Shown piece by piece: positions 37,776 through 48,620 of a DNA stretch of 64,000 nucleotides; position 1 is the stretch's first letter; each line of letters begins with the position of its first letter. The translations under genes were made by a program, and so were the position numbers. The stretch covers positions 372,001 to 436,000 of the forward strand of contig CAWATZ010000003.1 in the NCBI GenBank assembly GCA_963784995.1, written 5' to 3'. Under the pieces are notes generated by a model that worked only from the letters and a program-made list of their open reading frames with translations, ran no database searches and was not told where the DNA came from. The stretch comes from CAWATZ01 sp963784995. GTDB lineage: Bacteria > Planctomycetota > Planctomycetia > Gemmatales > Gemmataceae.

Positions 37776-38505
37776 TCAAGACTTGCCGTTGCCGCCGAAG
37801 AGGCGTGACATCAGGCTATTGCTGTCTTTCCTGGGTTGCTGGCCGGCCTGTTGCTGATTGGCCTGGTTGGCCTGCGTCCCCTGGGCCGAGCCCGCGGCCA
37901 TGCCGCGGCGATTGGTGGCGTCGGCGAACTGCCGTTTCAGCTCTTCCAGCTTGCGCACGGCCGCCCCGGATTTCTCCAGCCGTTCCAGCTCGTGACGAAT
38001 CTCGTTTTGCAGTCGGGTGAGGTCGTTGCGCTGCCGGGCCATGTCGGCCCGTTCCCGGGCCATGCTGACCTCCATTTCGCGCATCTGCTCCATGAGCGTC
38101 TGCTCGTCCTCTTGGAGCTGCCGGCGTTCGCGCTCCAGTTCCTCGCTGAGGGCCAGCAGTTCCTCCTCGCGCGGCGTGGGGCCGGCGGGAGGACGGACCT
38201 CCAGGGCTTCCTGCAGTTGCGACTCGAGGTCGGACACGATCGAATGGGCGTTCTGCATTTCCTGGTGCAACTGGCGGATGGTTTCGGTCTTCTCCTCCAG
38301 CATGGCCTCGTATTCGCCGATCCGATCCCCGCCCACGTGGGACTCGTTCAGCTGGGCGGACTCTTGCAGGGCCTGTTCCAGCTCCACGCAGAGGGAGGCG
38401 CAGCTGGGCATTTTCATCGCGCAGCAGCTGCAGCTCTTGAAACACCTCCGGGCTCGGGGTGCCATCCCGATTGGGCTGGCCTGGATGATCGACGAGATGG
38501 TTCAT
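37776..38505 (-). CDS. Coiled-coil protein of unknown function (frameshifted)
   Basis: This is a protein of about 242 residues dominated by a long coiled coil (from ENAQLR through ELERERRQLQEDEQTLMEQM to EIRHELERLEKSG), with a Gln/Asn-rich stretch and the C-terminus SRLFGGNGKS. One extra base near 38397 separates the N-terminal part (VFQELQLLRDENAQLR) from the rest (SLCVELEQALQESAQ). Removing it gives an uninterrupted heptad pattern. It has no signal peptide or membrane segment. The ATG at 38505 (MNHLVDHPGQ) is one option; an ATG at 38667 with a better GGGGAG site would add a Pro/Ser-rich leader of 54 residues. I do not recognise the family. Confidence 0.6.
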
Positions 38506-38872
38506 GTCCTGTTCCGGGGTAGGACTCGTGGAAGGTAAGGGATTCCCTGGGGGCCTCTCGGGCGGGGAGTCGGATCGTGGCCGGGCCTCGTCGCGCGGCT
38601 CTCCCTCCGCACCCCCACAGCGCGGCACTCTGCCAGGCAACGGGGTGGACGAAAGTGGTCGGATCATCGGTTTCTCCCCGTGGAAACGTTCGGGCCGAAC
38701 CTCTGGCTCGCAGGTGGAAAGGGATTCCCCTCCCGGCCCTGGACGCTTCAAGGGAAGTATAGCTTGAAAAACATTCCGCAAGCGCTCCGCCAGGAAAAAT
38801 CCTGGATTGCCAGCTCAGCTGGGAGCGGAATCCGGTGGGAGAGGAAATGAAGGCTCGGAGGGTTAGGTCCCG
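38506..38872. other. Gap between two minus-strand genes
   Basis: This 367-base stretch lies between the end of the 145-residue unknown gene and the start of the coiled-coil gene. The part nearest the coiled-coil gene may be coding if the alternative ATG at 38667 is used. I see nothing else distinct in it. Confidence 0.5.
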
Positions 38873-39310
38873 TTACTCCGCTGTCTGAGGCGACTCCATC
38901 GGAGCATTGGCCGGTGCTTCAGCTGCCGAGTGCCTCGGGAGAAGGGGACGGTTTTTGAGGACCTCCGCAGCAACGCGAATGCTGGTACTCAACTCCGCGA
39001 GCCGAAGATCGGCCAAATCGTGAAGATACCGAGCCGTAAACGGGGTCTGGCGGTTCTCAAGGGCCACAGCGACCGCAGCCAGGACGAGATCGTGGGCAAA
39101 TCGAGTTCCTGGCCTCAGCTCCTTCAGCAGGCCGGCAACAAAACTCTCCACAGCATCTTCCGGAAGCGTTTGCTCCGCGAGTGCCTTTTGCAATTCCAGG
39201 ACTTCAGGGGTCCGAGCCAGCAGACGCCGGAGCGCGGGTGCGGTCGATACTCCACCCAGCCGCGCCTGAAACTCATCCGACAACAACCGTTCGAGCCGAT
39301 GATCTGCCAC
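38873..39310 (-). CDS. Hypothetical protein
   Basis: This 145-residue, mostly helical protein carries no motif I recognise. It begins MADHRLERLLSDEFQARLGG and ends in a Pro/Ala/Glu tail. It starts 15 bases after the NlpC/P60-like gene, so the two are cotranscribed. There is no signal peptide or membrane segment. Codon use looks like that of its neighbours, which supports it as a real gene. Confidence 0.55.
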   Translation of the reverse strand: MADHRLERLLSDEFQARLGGVSTAPALRRLLARTPEVLELQKALAEQTLPEDAVESFVAGLLKELRPGTRFAHDLVLAAVAVALENRQTPFTARYLHDLADLRLAELSTSIRVAAEVLKNRPLLPRHSAAEAPANAPMESPQTAE

Positions 39311-39325
39311 GTTGCTGCTCCCTTC

Positions 39326-39886
39326 TCATGCCCGAGCGCCGGCGTGAGGGCGATCGGTCACGAAATCGATCTGAAGAGTGAACCCCATTTGACCATACGG
39401 CACGTCAAACGCCCTGTGCATCCACTCCCCGGAGGTTGAGTTCCACTTGCTGATTACCCAAATAACCGGGAAGACACCAGCACCACCCCCATCGCGATCC
39501 ACACTGAAGACTCGACCGACGTGCAAAAGCTCGGTTCGGCCGTTCGGCAAGCAGTCGCGGTAAAGAACAAGGTCATCTGGCAACGGCAACTCTCCTTGGG
39601 GGAGGAGGCGATAGCCGTCCTCCTGAAGAATTCGTTCCATCCAGGCAGGGTCAAGGATTGCTGTCCGCCGGCTTGCCCAAACGTGACCCGCACAGTTATA
39701 ACGCCCTGCCGCTGCCTTTCTCTCCTTCCACTCGCGGCCATGCCTTTGAACAAACAGGGCTGCCACGCGAAGAGCCTGCGCATCCGGTTCAAGCTCAACA
39801 AGGTTTGGAATCCCTGTTCCGGCACTTGTGGCCAGCGGAATGCTCCGCTCTGTCTGCCCGAGAAGCTTTGCTCCTTCAAACAGCAT
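39326..39886 (-). CDS. Small protein with NlpC/P60-like Cys and His motifs
   Basis: This 186-residue protein has a possible papain-like active site. GRYNCAGHVWASRR gives a Cys at the start of a helix, LPDDLVLYRD matches the strand that precedes the His in NlpC/P60 enzymes, and LLHVGRVFSVD gives the candidate His. The spacing is typical of that fold, but overall similarity is not obvious to me, so this is tentative. There is no signal peptide. GAGG precedes the ATG at 39886. It lies 50 bases after the aminotransferase and 15 before the next small gene on the same strand. Confidence 0.5.
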   Translation of the reverse strand: MLFEGAKLLGQTERSIPLATSAGTGIPNLVELEPDAQALRVAALFVQRHGREWKERKAAAGRYNCAGHVWASRRTAILDPAWMERILQEDGYRLLPQGELPLPDDLVLYRDCLPNGRTELLHVGRVFSVDRDGGGAGVFPVIWVISKWNSTSGEWMHRAFDVPYGQMGFTLQIDFVTDRPHAGARA

Positions 39887-39936
39887 GGTTGGTCCTCGCT
39901 CGTCGATTCCTTCGAGAGCCCGCTTTCCGACCGTAC

Positions 39937-41292
39937 TCAGCTCGCCACGGCTACCTGCCCGGCGCCAATCGCTTCCAGCACCTTCCCCAGGATCCCCAGT
40001 GCCGTCTCGATCTGTTCCGCGGTAATGCACAGCGGCGGGCAGAAGCGAATGGCGCTTTCGCCGCAGCCCAGCAACAGCAGCCCTTCCCGGTACGCCGCCT
40101 GAACGATGGCGTCGCGCAGGGCCGGGTTGTGGCTGTACGGCTCATGCGACTTGACCAGGTCCATTGCCACCATCAGACCCAGACCGCGAATGTCGCCGAC
40201 CATCGGGAACTGCCGTTGCAGCTGGGCCAGGCCCTTCTTGAGCTGTTCGCCGCGTGCGGTGGCGTTGGCCATGAATTCGCGCTCGAGCAGGTCGAGGGTG
40301 GCCAGGGCGGCCCGGCAGCTGACCGGGTTGCCGCCGAAGGTGCTGGCATGACTTCCCGGCGGCCAGTTCATCACCTCGGCGCGGGCGATCATCGCTCCCA
40401 GCGGCAGACCGCTGGCGATGCCCTTGGCCAGGCAGATGATGTCCGGCTCGACGTTCCAGTGCTGGCAGGCGAACATCTTGCCGGTCCGGCCCATGCCGCT
40501 CTGCACCTCGTCGGCCACCAGCAGGATGCCGTGCCGATCACACAGTTTCCGCAGGTCCGGCAGGAAGTTCGGGGGCGGAACGTGATAGCCGCCCTCGCCC
40601 TGGATCGGCTCGACAAAGATGGCCGCCACCTCTTCCGCCGGGGCCGTCCGCCGCAGCACCGTCTCCTCGATCTGCCGGACACAGTCGCAGGCCGACATCG
40701 AGGCGCAGGCCGCGTGACAGTCGCGCGGATACGGCACGTGGTGGATGTCCGGCACCAGCGGCGAGAAACCCCGGCGATGCACCAGCTTGGAGCCCGACAG
40801 CGACATGGCCCCGTACGTCCGCCCGTGGAAGGCCCCGAAGAAGGCGATGACCCGCGAGCGGCCGGTGTGCCAGCGGGCCAGCTTGAGGGCCGCCTCCAGG
40901 GCCTCGGCACCGCTGTTGGTGAAGAACACGCGCCGTGGTCCCAAAGGATTGCCGGCCTCGGCCAGACGCTGGGACAGGTCGATCTGCGGCTTGTAGTAGA
41001 AGTCGGTGCCCGACATGTGCAGCAGCTTGCCGGCCTGGTCGGTGATGGCCGCGACCACCTCCGGATGGCAATGCCCCGTGGCCGTCACGGCGATCCCGGC
41101 CGTGCAATCGAGGAACAGGTTGCCGTCCACGTCCTGGATCACCGCCCCGCTGCCGCGCTCCACCACCAGGGGATAGACGCGCGTGTAGGACGGCGAGACA
41201 AACAGGGCATCCCGGTCGAGCAGTTCCTGGGCCTTCGGGCCAGGCAGCTCGGTGTGGATTTGTGGAACGGTCTCGTTATCGAAGTGCCACAT
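39937..41292 (-). CDS. Class III (acetylornithine/GABA-type) PLP aminotransferase
   Basis: This 451-residue cytoplasmic transaminase is related to 4-aminobutyrate, acetylornithine and lysine aminotransferases. The visible landmarks are FFTNSGAEALEAALKLAR (cofactor phosphate site), FHGRTYGAMSLSGSK, EPIQGEGGYHVPP, LVADEVQSGMGRTGKMFA, and the PLP lysine in CLAKGIASGLPLGA. The start at 41292 follows GAGGAG and is followed by MWHFDNETVPQIHTELPGPK. An aldehyde dehydrogenase lies upstream in the same direction. Such a pair would convert an omega-amino acid to a semialdehyde and then an acid, for example in lysine or GABA breakdown; the substrate is inference. A MazEF-like pair interrupts the operon. 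Confidence 0.85.
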   Translation of the reverse strand: MWHFDNETVPQIHTELPGPKAQELLDRDALFVSPSYTRVYPLVVERGSGAVIQDVDGNLFLDCTAGIAVTATGHCHPEVVAAITDQAGKLLHMSGTDFYYKPQIDLSQRLAEAGNPLGPRRVFFTNSGAEALEAALKLARWHTGRSRVIAFFGAFHGRTYGAMSLSGSKLVHRRGFSPLVPDIHHVPYPRDCHAACASMSACDCVRQIEETVLRRTAPAEEVAAIFVEPIQGEGGYHVPPPNFLPDLRKLCDRHGILLVADEVQSGMGRTGKMFACQHWNVEPDIICLAKGIASGLPLGAMIARAEVMNWPPGSHASTFGGNPVSCRAALATLDLLEREFMANATARGEQLKKGLAQLQRQFPMVGDIRGLGLMVAMDLVKSHEPYSHNPALRDAIVQAAYREGLLLLGCGESAIRFCPPLCITAEQIETALGILGKVLEAIGAGQVAVAS

Positions 41293-41309
41293 TGGTCGAT
41301 CTCCTCTTT

Positions 41310-41639
41310 TCAAGTTACGGCCAGGGCGAGCCGGAGACGCCTGGACTTCTTGCCAGTCCCGGTCTGTGAGTTTGCCAAGCACTCGAATAATGTCGTTGCT
41401 CGGTTGCGTGCCCAGAAAGACACGGAACGCAGACGGTTTATGCAATCCCGCCGCAGCGAAATCCTGGAGTACGTAGTCGGTCGGCCCGGTTGCCTGGCGA
41501 TGTTCCCCGTCAAGACCCCGAGAACAACATCGCCTTGCGTCGTCTGGTGCAACGCCGTTGAGAGCACCACTGCCGGACGGGCTTTGGTCTTGTGGGCCCC
41601 AGGAAAAACGACGAGGACAACCGAGCCGGGATCGATCAT
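41310..41639 (-). pseudogene. mazF: MazF/PemK-like toxin with two compensating frameshifts
   Basis: The N-terminal half is a clear MazF/PemK fold (GSVVLVVFPGAHKTKARPAVVLS, VVLGVLTGNIARQ). Then one base is missing near 41480 and one is extra at 41340. Between them the correct reading, TDYVLQDFAAAGLHKPSAF and FLGTQPSNDIIRVLGKL, is in another frame, while the end RLRLALAVT returns to the first frame. The total length stays 109 residues but the second half would be scrambled, so the toxin should be inactive as written. The toxin start overlaps the antitoxin stop by four bases (ATGA). MazF enzymes are mRNA endoribonucleases. Confidence 0.75.
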
Positions 41640-41872
41640 TGCCTACTCTCCGGATGTGTCTCGGATTCGTCCCAATCGTAGGGATCGATCTCATCGAGGC
41701 GGCGGAGCGCCTCGTTGGTAAACTCACGCATATCCTCTTCCGTCCACGAATCGCTGTAATCGATGGGCGGCTCAGTCTTCAGTCTGCGCGTGAACTCGAG
41801 AACCTGCTGAACCTGTTCGGGCCCTAATTCCTGAATCAGTTCGACGAGTTCGGTTTGTTCTTTGGAAAGCAT
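41636..41872 (-). CDS. Putative antitoxin of the MazF-like pair
   Basis: This is a small acidic 78-residue protein (MLSKEQTELVELIQELGPEQ, then DSWTEEDMREFTNEALRRLD). It is predicted helical, with an acidic tail suited to covering a MazF dimer. It is identified as antitoxin mainly by position: it directly precedes the toxin with an ATGA overlap, and its own start shares bases with the aldehyde dehydrogenase stop (TAATG). I see no AbrB-type DNA-binding domain, so whether it represses its operon is unclear. Confidence 0.65.
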   Translation of the reverse strand: MLSKEQTELVELIQELGPEQVQQVLEFTRRLKTEPPIDYSDSWTEEDMREFTNEALRRLDEIDPYDWDESETHPESRQ

Positions 41873-43395
41873 TATGCCGGTCCTCCCAGGATTTCGGTCG
41901 TCAGCCCCTGCGCCATCTTGATCTCGGTCCCATGATTGACCGTCCACGACGTCTTGTGCGTGACCGCCTCAATCAGTCCCGCCGCGGAGGGGTGGCCATT
42001 GCCGCTTTTCTTGACGCCGCCGAAGGGCAGATGCACCTCCGCTCCGATGCATGGCAGATTGACGTATCCCATGCCGTACTCGCACTCCTCGCGGAAGAAG
42101 CGCATGGCCCGGTAGTCCTCGGTAATCACGGCCAGCGACAGGCCGAACTGCGTATCGTTGTAGATCCGCACCGCGTCCTCGTTGGTCTTGAAGGGAATCA
42201 CCGCCAGGTGCGGCCCAAAGACCTCCTCGCGGATGCAGCGGACTCCCGGATGATGCGCAATCCGGTAGATGAACGGCGACAGGAAGCAGCCCGCACCGTA
42301 ACTGTCGTGGGTCATCCGGCCGCCATCGAGCAGGATCTCGGCGCCCTCGGCACGAGCCAGTTCGTTGTAACCCAGCACCTTCTCGACGGCCCCGCGATGG
42401 ATGACCGGGCCGGTAAAGTTGCTGCCGTCCAGCGGATTGCCGATGCGCAGCCGTTTGGCCCGATCGACCAGTTCCCGGGTAAAGCGATCGCAGAGCGACT
42501 CGGCCACCAGGACCCGGCCGGCCGAGACGCAGCGCTGGCCGCTGGTCTTGAAGGCGCTGATGATGGCCGCGTTGACCGCCAGGTCGAGCCGGGCGTCGGC
42601 GCAGACGATCACGGCGCTCTTGCTGCCCATCTCGCAGGCCACGATGCGATCGTAATGCTTCACCGACCGCTCCTGGATGCGCTGGCCGACCTCGTAACTG
42701 CCGGTGAACAGTACCACGTTGACGTCCGGGTTATCGACCAGGGCCTCGCCGACCGCGCCGTCGCCGTGAACCAGGTTGAGGACTCCCGGCGGAAAGCCGG
42801 CTTCGAGGAACAGCTCGACCAGGCGCTGGCCGATGGCCGGCGTATCCTCGGACGGCTTGTAGACGGCAGTGTTGCCCTCGACCAGGCTGGGGCCGAGCAT
42901 CCACAGGGGGACGGCAAAGGGGAAGTTCCAGGGCGTGATGACGGCGACGACGCCCCACGGCTTGCGGCGCATGAAGGCGTCCTTCTCGGCGATCTCCGAG
43001 GCCAGCACGTCGCCGATGGGCAGCCGGCCGGTGCCGAAGACGTACTGGATCATGTGCAGGCCCTCGACGACCTCGGCCCGGCACTCGGTGATGACCTTGC
43101 CGCACTCCAGGGCCATCAGCCGGGCCAGGTTGTCGGTCTCGCGCTTGACCAGCTGGGCCAGGTTGTCGAACAGCTCGGCCCGGTGAATCCGGCTGGTGCG
43201 CCGCCAGGAGGGAAACGCTTGCCGGGCAGCGGCGACGGCCTGGTTGGCTTCCTCCCGGGTGCTGCGGGGGAACTCGCCCAGGACCTCGTCGCAGCGGGCG
43301 GGGTTGTGGTCCGGAAAGCGGTCGCGCTGGGCCGGCCGCCAGTCCCCGGCAATCAGGTTCTGGCCGCGAATCGAAGGGGGAGCGGTAACCGTCAT
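41872..43395 (-). CDS. Aldehyde dehydrogenase family protein
   Basis: This 507-residue NAD(P)-dependent enzyme oxidises an aldehyde to an acid. The landmarks are the fold motif VITPWNFPFAVPLWMLGPSL, KPSEDTP, LFTGSYEVGQRI, the general-base Glu in CEMGSKSAVIV, and the catalytic Cys in FKTSGQRCVSAGRVLVAE. The EMGS/ELGG region and C-terminal FGGVKKSGNGHPSAAG resemble the aminoadipate-semialdehyde and succinate-semialdehyde types. Together with the aminotransferase downstream this suggests amino-acid catabolism; the substrate is not certain. The start at 43395 is supported by GGAG nearby. Confidence 0.85.
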   Translation of the reverse strand: MTVTAPPSIRGQNLIAGDWRPAQRDRFPDHNPARCDEVLGEFPRSTREEANQAVAAARQAFPSWRRTSRIHRAELFDNLAQLVKRETDNLARLMALECGKVITECRAEVVEGLHMIQYVFGTGRLPIGDVLASEIAEKDAFMRRKPWGVVAVITPWNFPFAVPLWMLGPSLVEGNTAVYKPSEDTPAIGQRLVELFLEAGFPPGVLNLVHGDGAVGEALVDNPDVNVVLFTGSYEVGQRIQERSVKHYDRIVACEMGSKSAVIVCADARLDLAVNAAIISAFKTSGQRCVSAGRVLVAESLCDRFTRELVDRAKRLRIGNPLDGSNFTGPVIHRGAVEKVLGYNELARAEGAEILLDGGRMTHDSYGAGCFLSPFIYRIAHHPGVRCIREEVFGPHLAVIPFKTNEDAVRIYNDTQFGLSLAVITEDYRAMRFFREECEYGMGYVNLPCIGAEVHLPFGGVKKSGNGHPSAAGLIEAVTHKTSWTVNHGTEIKMAQGLTTEILGGPA

Positions 43396-43748
43396 GGGTG
43401 TGGTCTCCTGGTCCGGGACAATCGGAGAAGTCCTGCCAGCGCCGTCCGCTGGAGGTAAACCTGGCGCGGGACGAGAAACAGAGGGGAATAACAGCGCGCA
43501 AGCAATTTGTAAACATTATACGCAGCGGGAGCAATTCCCTCAATCGCAAGGCGAAGAAGCAGCAAACCGAGCCGCGCACGCAGCGCAGCGGAGTAAGCGG
43601 TCCTGCTGCGGGCCGCTTACTCCGCTGCGCTGCGTGCGCGGCTCGGCCACTGCGCGGTTCCTCTGGACAGCAATCTGTCTGGAAGGTATAGCCGTCGCCT
43701 TCCCGATGGCACGTTCTCATTCGGATACCCGGAAGCGGGGGAAGAGCC
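43396..43748. other. Intergenic region between divergent genes
   Basis: This 353-base stretch lies between the aldehyde dehydrogenase and the M48-like gene. It holds the long inverted repeat at 43567-43646 and probably both promoters. I see no gene in it. Confidence 0.55.
43567..43646. repeat. Perfect 34-base inverted repeat
   Basis: The arms 43567-43600 and 43613-43646 are perfectly complementary with a 12-base loop. They are built from CGCACGCAGCGCAGCGGAGT-type sequence and lie between divergent genes, so this is not a terminator by position. Confidence 0.9.
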
Positions 43749-44468
43749 ATGTTGTCGCGTGCCTGGCTGCTCGGCGTGGTCCTGGCCGGTCTGGGAGGGG
43801 GTTGCGTCAATGGTCCCATGACGACCCTGTCGCTGGTGCCCAGCAGCCCCTTCAGTAAACCGAAACTCCCCACTCAGCCGGATCTGCCTCCGGGCAGTGC
43901 GGAGGAGGCCATCCGCGTCGCCACGACGGGCGCCAAGGTCGTGACCGCCAACCTGCGGCTGGCCTTCCGGCCCAGCTTCCAGTGGCTCGGCCTGCCAACC
44001 GTGGCCATCTTCCATCGTGACGACATTGTCTTCGTCACCGAGGGACTGTCGCGACAGTGCCCAGCCGAGGCGGAGCTGTCGGCCGTGCTGTGCATGGAGC
44101 TGGCCAAGATGACCGCCGAGCGAGCGGCCATGCAACAGTTCGAGCCGCATTCGGCCAACGATCCGCTGCTGCCACCCGACGTTCCCATCGGCAGCGATTA
44201 CCACGGCCCCAACGGCTTCGACGACAACGTCCACCTGACCGTGGTGGCCAAGTACGACAGCGAGATGCGGCAGCGGCAGACGCCGGCCGTCAACCCCGCG
44301 CACCTGGCCCGGATCTACCTGCAGAAGGCGGGCTTCCCGCCGGCCATCCTCGACGACGTCGAGCCGGTGCTGCGCCAGGCCAGCGCGGCCGATCCCAGCC
44401 TGGAGAGACAGCTCAACCCCAGGGGTCAGGGGTCAGGAGTCAGGAGGCAGGAAGACCGTCTTCCGTAG
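43749..44468 (+). CDS. Degenerate M48 peptidase-like exported protein
   Basis: This 239-residue protein has a signal peptide ending near LAGLGGGC, a possible but weak lipobox. The middle resembles the M48 metallopeptidase core: DDIVFVTEGLSRQCPAEAEL corresponds to the usual strand and helix before HExxH, but the motif itself reads MELAK in AVLCMELAKMTAERA. Both zinc histidines are replaced and only Glu remains, so it should not bind zinc or cut. The C-terminus (NPRGQGSGVRRQEDRLP) is translated from a repeat related to the one at 48101-48154. It precedes a sensor kinase by 116 bases, so it could be a periplasmic partner of signalling (inference). Confidence 0.6.
   Translation: MLSRAWLLGVVLAGLGGGCVNGPMTTLSLVPSSPFSKPKLPTQPDLPPGSAEEAIRVATTGAKVVTANLRLAFRPSFQWLGLPTVAIFHRDDIVFVTEGLSRQCPAEAELSAVLCMELAKMTAERAAMQQFEPHSANDPLLPPDVPIGSDYHGPNGFDDNVHLTVVAKYDSEMRQRQTPAVNPAHLARIYLQKAGFPPAILDDVEPVLRQASAADPSLERQLNPRGQGSGVRRQEDRLP
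44424..44457. repeat. Short direct repeat (GGTCAGGAGTCAGGAG type) at a gene 3' end
   Basis: Several imperfect copies of GGTCAGG/AGTCAGGAG occur in a row. The same unit forms the arms of the inverted repeat at 48101-48154. Here it is read as the last codons of the M48-like gene. Confidence 0.7.
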
Positions 44469-44584
44469 GGACTCTGAACCGGCGGGCTGACGCCCGCTCG
44501 ACTTCCAGTGAGTGGCTCGTCCTGGTCCTTCTAGAATGGGAGGGGCAACTCTCCCTCGCGACCAGTGACCGACGACGAAGGACA

Positions 44585-46948
44585 ATGACTCACGAGAACC
44601 TCACCCTGGTCCTGCTGGTGGCGGTGATCCTGACCACGGGGCTGCTGCTGCGGCATCGGCAGCGGCTGCGGCAGGAACGGCAACGGCGGCTGGCGGCCGA
44701 GGAGGCCCGCCGGCGCAGCGACTCCTGCCTGCGCGACAGCCAGCAGCTGCTCAGCCTGATCCTGGACTCGACCACGGTCGGCATGAGCGTCAGCGACGAG
44801 CAGGGCCGATTGGTCTACGTCAACCAGACCTATGCCCGGATCTGCGGCCAGCCCGCGGCCCAGCTGGTCGGCCTGCACTTCCAAAGCGTGCTGCCGGACA
44901 AACATCACGCCGCCCTGGCCGCCCTGCATTCCGAGGTCATCCAGGGCCAGGAGCCGACGCTGGACCAGGCGGAATGGACCCTCGTCCGGCCCGATGGCAC
45001 TCAGCGCATCGTCAGCGCCTCGCATCGGCTGCTGACTCGCGGCGACGGCCGGCGCTTCCGCGTGGCCACCATCACGGACCTGACGGAACGCAAGCGGGCC
45101 GAACAGGACTTGCGGGAACGCGACCTGCAACTGCAGCGCAGCATGGACGTGATTCCCGGCGTGGTCTATCAGTATTGCCGGACCGCCCAGGGGCAGGAAC
45201 GCTTTGCCTGCGTCAGCCAGGGGGCCGAGGAAGTCTGGGGGCTCGCTCCCGCCCAGGCGCTGGCGGATGTGCAGAGCGTCTGGGGACTGGCTCGACCCGA
45301 GGACCTGACCCACCTCCGCCAGACGCTCGACGAGTCGGCCCAGAAGCTGACCCCCTGGTGCTTTCACGTCCCGATCCGCACCCCCCAGGGACAGCGGAAA
45401 TGGCTGCGCGGCCAGAGCAAGCCCTTGCGGCAGCCCGATGGCAGCATTGTCTGGCATGGCGTCGCCATCGATACCTCGGCGGAAGTGCAGGCCCGGCAGG
45501 CTCTGGTGGAATCGGAAGCCCGCTGGCGCTCCCTGGTGGAACATCTGCCCGACGTCGTCCTCATCGTCGATCGCGACGGCACCATTCAGCTACGTCAACC
45601 GGGCCGACGTGGACGAGGAGGCCCGAGGCGCGATCGGTCGGGGTCTGGACCTGATCGTGGAAGAGCATCGGGAGCGGACAGTCCTGGCCCTGGCGGAAGC
45701 GTGGAACAGCCCGCAGCACGTCGACTGCGAGGTCCAGGCCCCCGGGCCCGAGGGTCGGCTCCGCTGGTACTCCTGCCGGATCGCCCCGATCTTGCGCGAG
45801 GGCCAGCCGGTTGCCCTGATCGTGGTGGCCCGCAACGTCGATGACCGCAAACAGGCCGAGGAGGAACTGCACCGGGCCAAGAGCGAGGCCGAGACCGCCA
45901 GCCAGGCCAAGAGCGAGTTCCTGGCCCACGTGAGTCATGAACTGAAGACGCCGCTCAACGCCATCCTCGGCTTCAGCCAGCTGCTGGCGCGCGATCCGCG
46001 CCTGGGCCGGGACCAGCAGGAGTCCCTGCGCTCCATCGAGCGGGCCGGTCAGCATCTGCTGGGGCTGGTCAACAGCATCCTGGAGCTGGCTCGCCTGGAG
46101 GCCGGCGCCCTGACCGTCAACCCCGAACTCGTCGAGTTGCCGCAGCTGTTTCGCGACATGGAAGGGATCTTCCGGGCCAGCATTCAGGCCCGCGGTCTGG
46201 AGTTGCAGGTCGAGGGGATTGACCCGCTCCCCCGCCTGGCACGCGTCGATGCGCCGAAGCTCCGCCAGGTGCTGCTCAACCTGCTGGGCAACAGCCTCAA
46301 GTTCACTCCCAGCGGCTCGGTCCGCCTCCGCGCGGACTACCAGCCCGGTCAAGACAGCAGGGGCACGCTGCAGGTCGAGGTCGAGGACACGGGGGTCGGC
46401 ATTGCCGCGGAGGAACTGGAACGGCTGTTCATTCCCTACACGCTGACCGAGGCCGGCCGGCGCTCGGGTCAGGGAACCGGCCTGGGCCTGGCCATCACCC
46501 AGCAGCTGGTCGAGCTGCTCGGCGGCCAGATCATGGCCGAAAGCGAGCGCGGCCGGGGTTCGGTGTTCCGCTTCAGCGTGCCTCTGGAAGTCGTGGCGGA
46601 GAATGGAGACAAAGAGATAGGCAAATCCGGAGTCGTAGGGTGGTCCGAGCGCAGCGAGGCCCACCAGGCGGAACGGTGGGCCTCGCTGCGCTCGGACCAC
46701 CCTACGGGCTCCGCCCCCGACCTCTCCTCCGAGCAGCTGGCCGCCCTTCCCGGCGACCTGCTCCAGCAGCTCCGTCTGGCGGCCCGGCGTTGCGACCCGG
46801 AATGGGTGGCCCGGGTCCTGGAGCAAGTGCGGCCGCTGCAGCCGAATTTGGCGGAAATTCTGGAACAGGAGCTTGACAACTTCGCATTCCACAGTATTCT
46901 CGCCAGAATTAGTCAACTTCCTTCCGTTTCTTTCTCCGGCAGTGGACC

Positions 46949-46952
<4 letters not shown>
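44585..46952 (+). CDS. PAS-domain sensor histidine kinase (frameshifted)
   Basis: This kinase is about 788 residues once one extra base at about 45590 is removed. An N-terminal helix (LTLVLLVAVILTTGLLL) is followed by three PAS segments (VYVNQTYARICGQP, then GVVYQYCRTAQG, then VVLIVDRDGTIQ and YVNRADVDEEA across the break). A HisKA domain has the phosphoacceptor His near residue 450 (HVSHELKTPLNAILGFSQLL), and the HATPase has NLLGNSLKFTPSG, EDTGVGIA and GTGLGLAITQQLVELLGG. A helical C-terminal domain follows an in-frame hairpin repeat at 46635-46705. Its stop overlaps the next gene start (ATGA), so it is coupled to the receiver-kinase protein that is its likely partner. Confidence 0.8.
46635..46705. 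repeat. Perfect 29-base inverted repeat inside the kinase gene
   Basis: The arms 46635-46663 and 46677-46705 are perfectly complementary with a 13-base loop. The repeat is in frame and encodes GWSERSEAHQ and ASLRSDHPT between the ATPase domain and the C-terminal helical part. Confidence 0.9.
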
Positions 46953-48518
<1,566 letters not shown>

Positions 48519-48523
<5 letters not shown>

Positions 48524-48620
48524 CCGCGACGCGGAGCCGCGCAGCGGCGCAGCGGAGCGCGTTCCTGGCGGCCAACACGCGCTCCGCTGCGCCGCTGCGC
48601 GGCTCCGCGTCGCGGCTAAC
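48519..48620. terminator. Perfect 43-base hairpin between convergent genes
   Basis: The arms 48519-48561 and 48578-48620 are perfectly complementary with a 16-base loop. Each arm contains TAG in the right place: 48521-48523 ends the receiver-kinase gene and 48618-48616 (minus) ends the UvrC-like gene. It should work as a bidirectional terminator. Confidence 0.8.
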
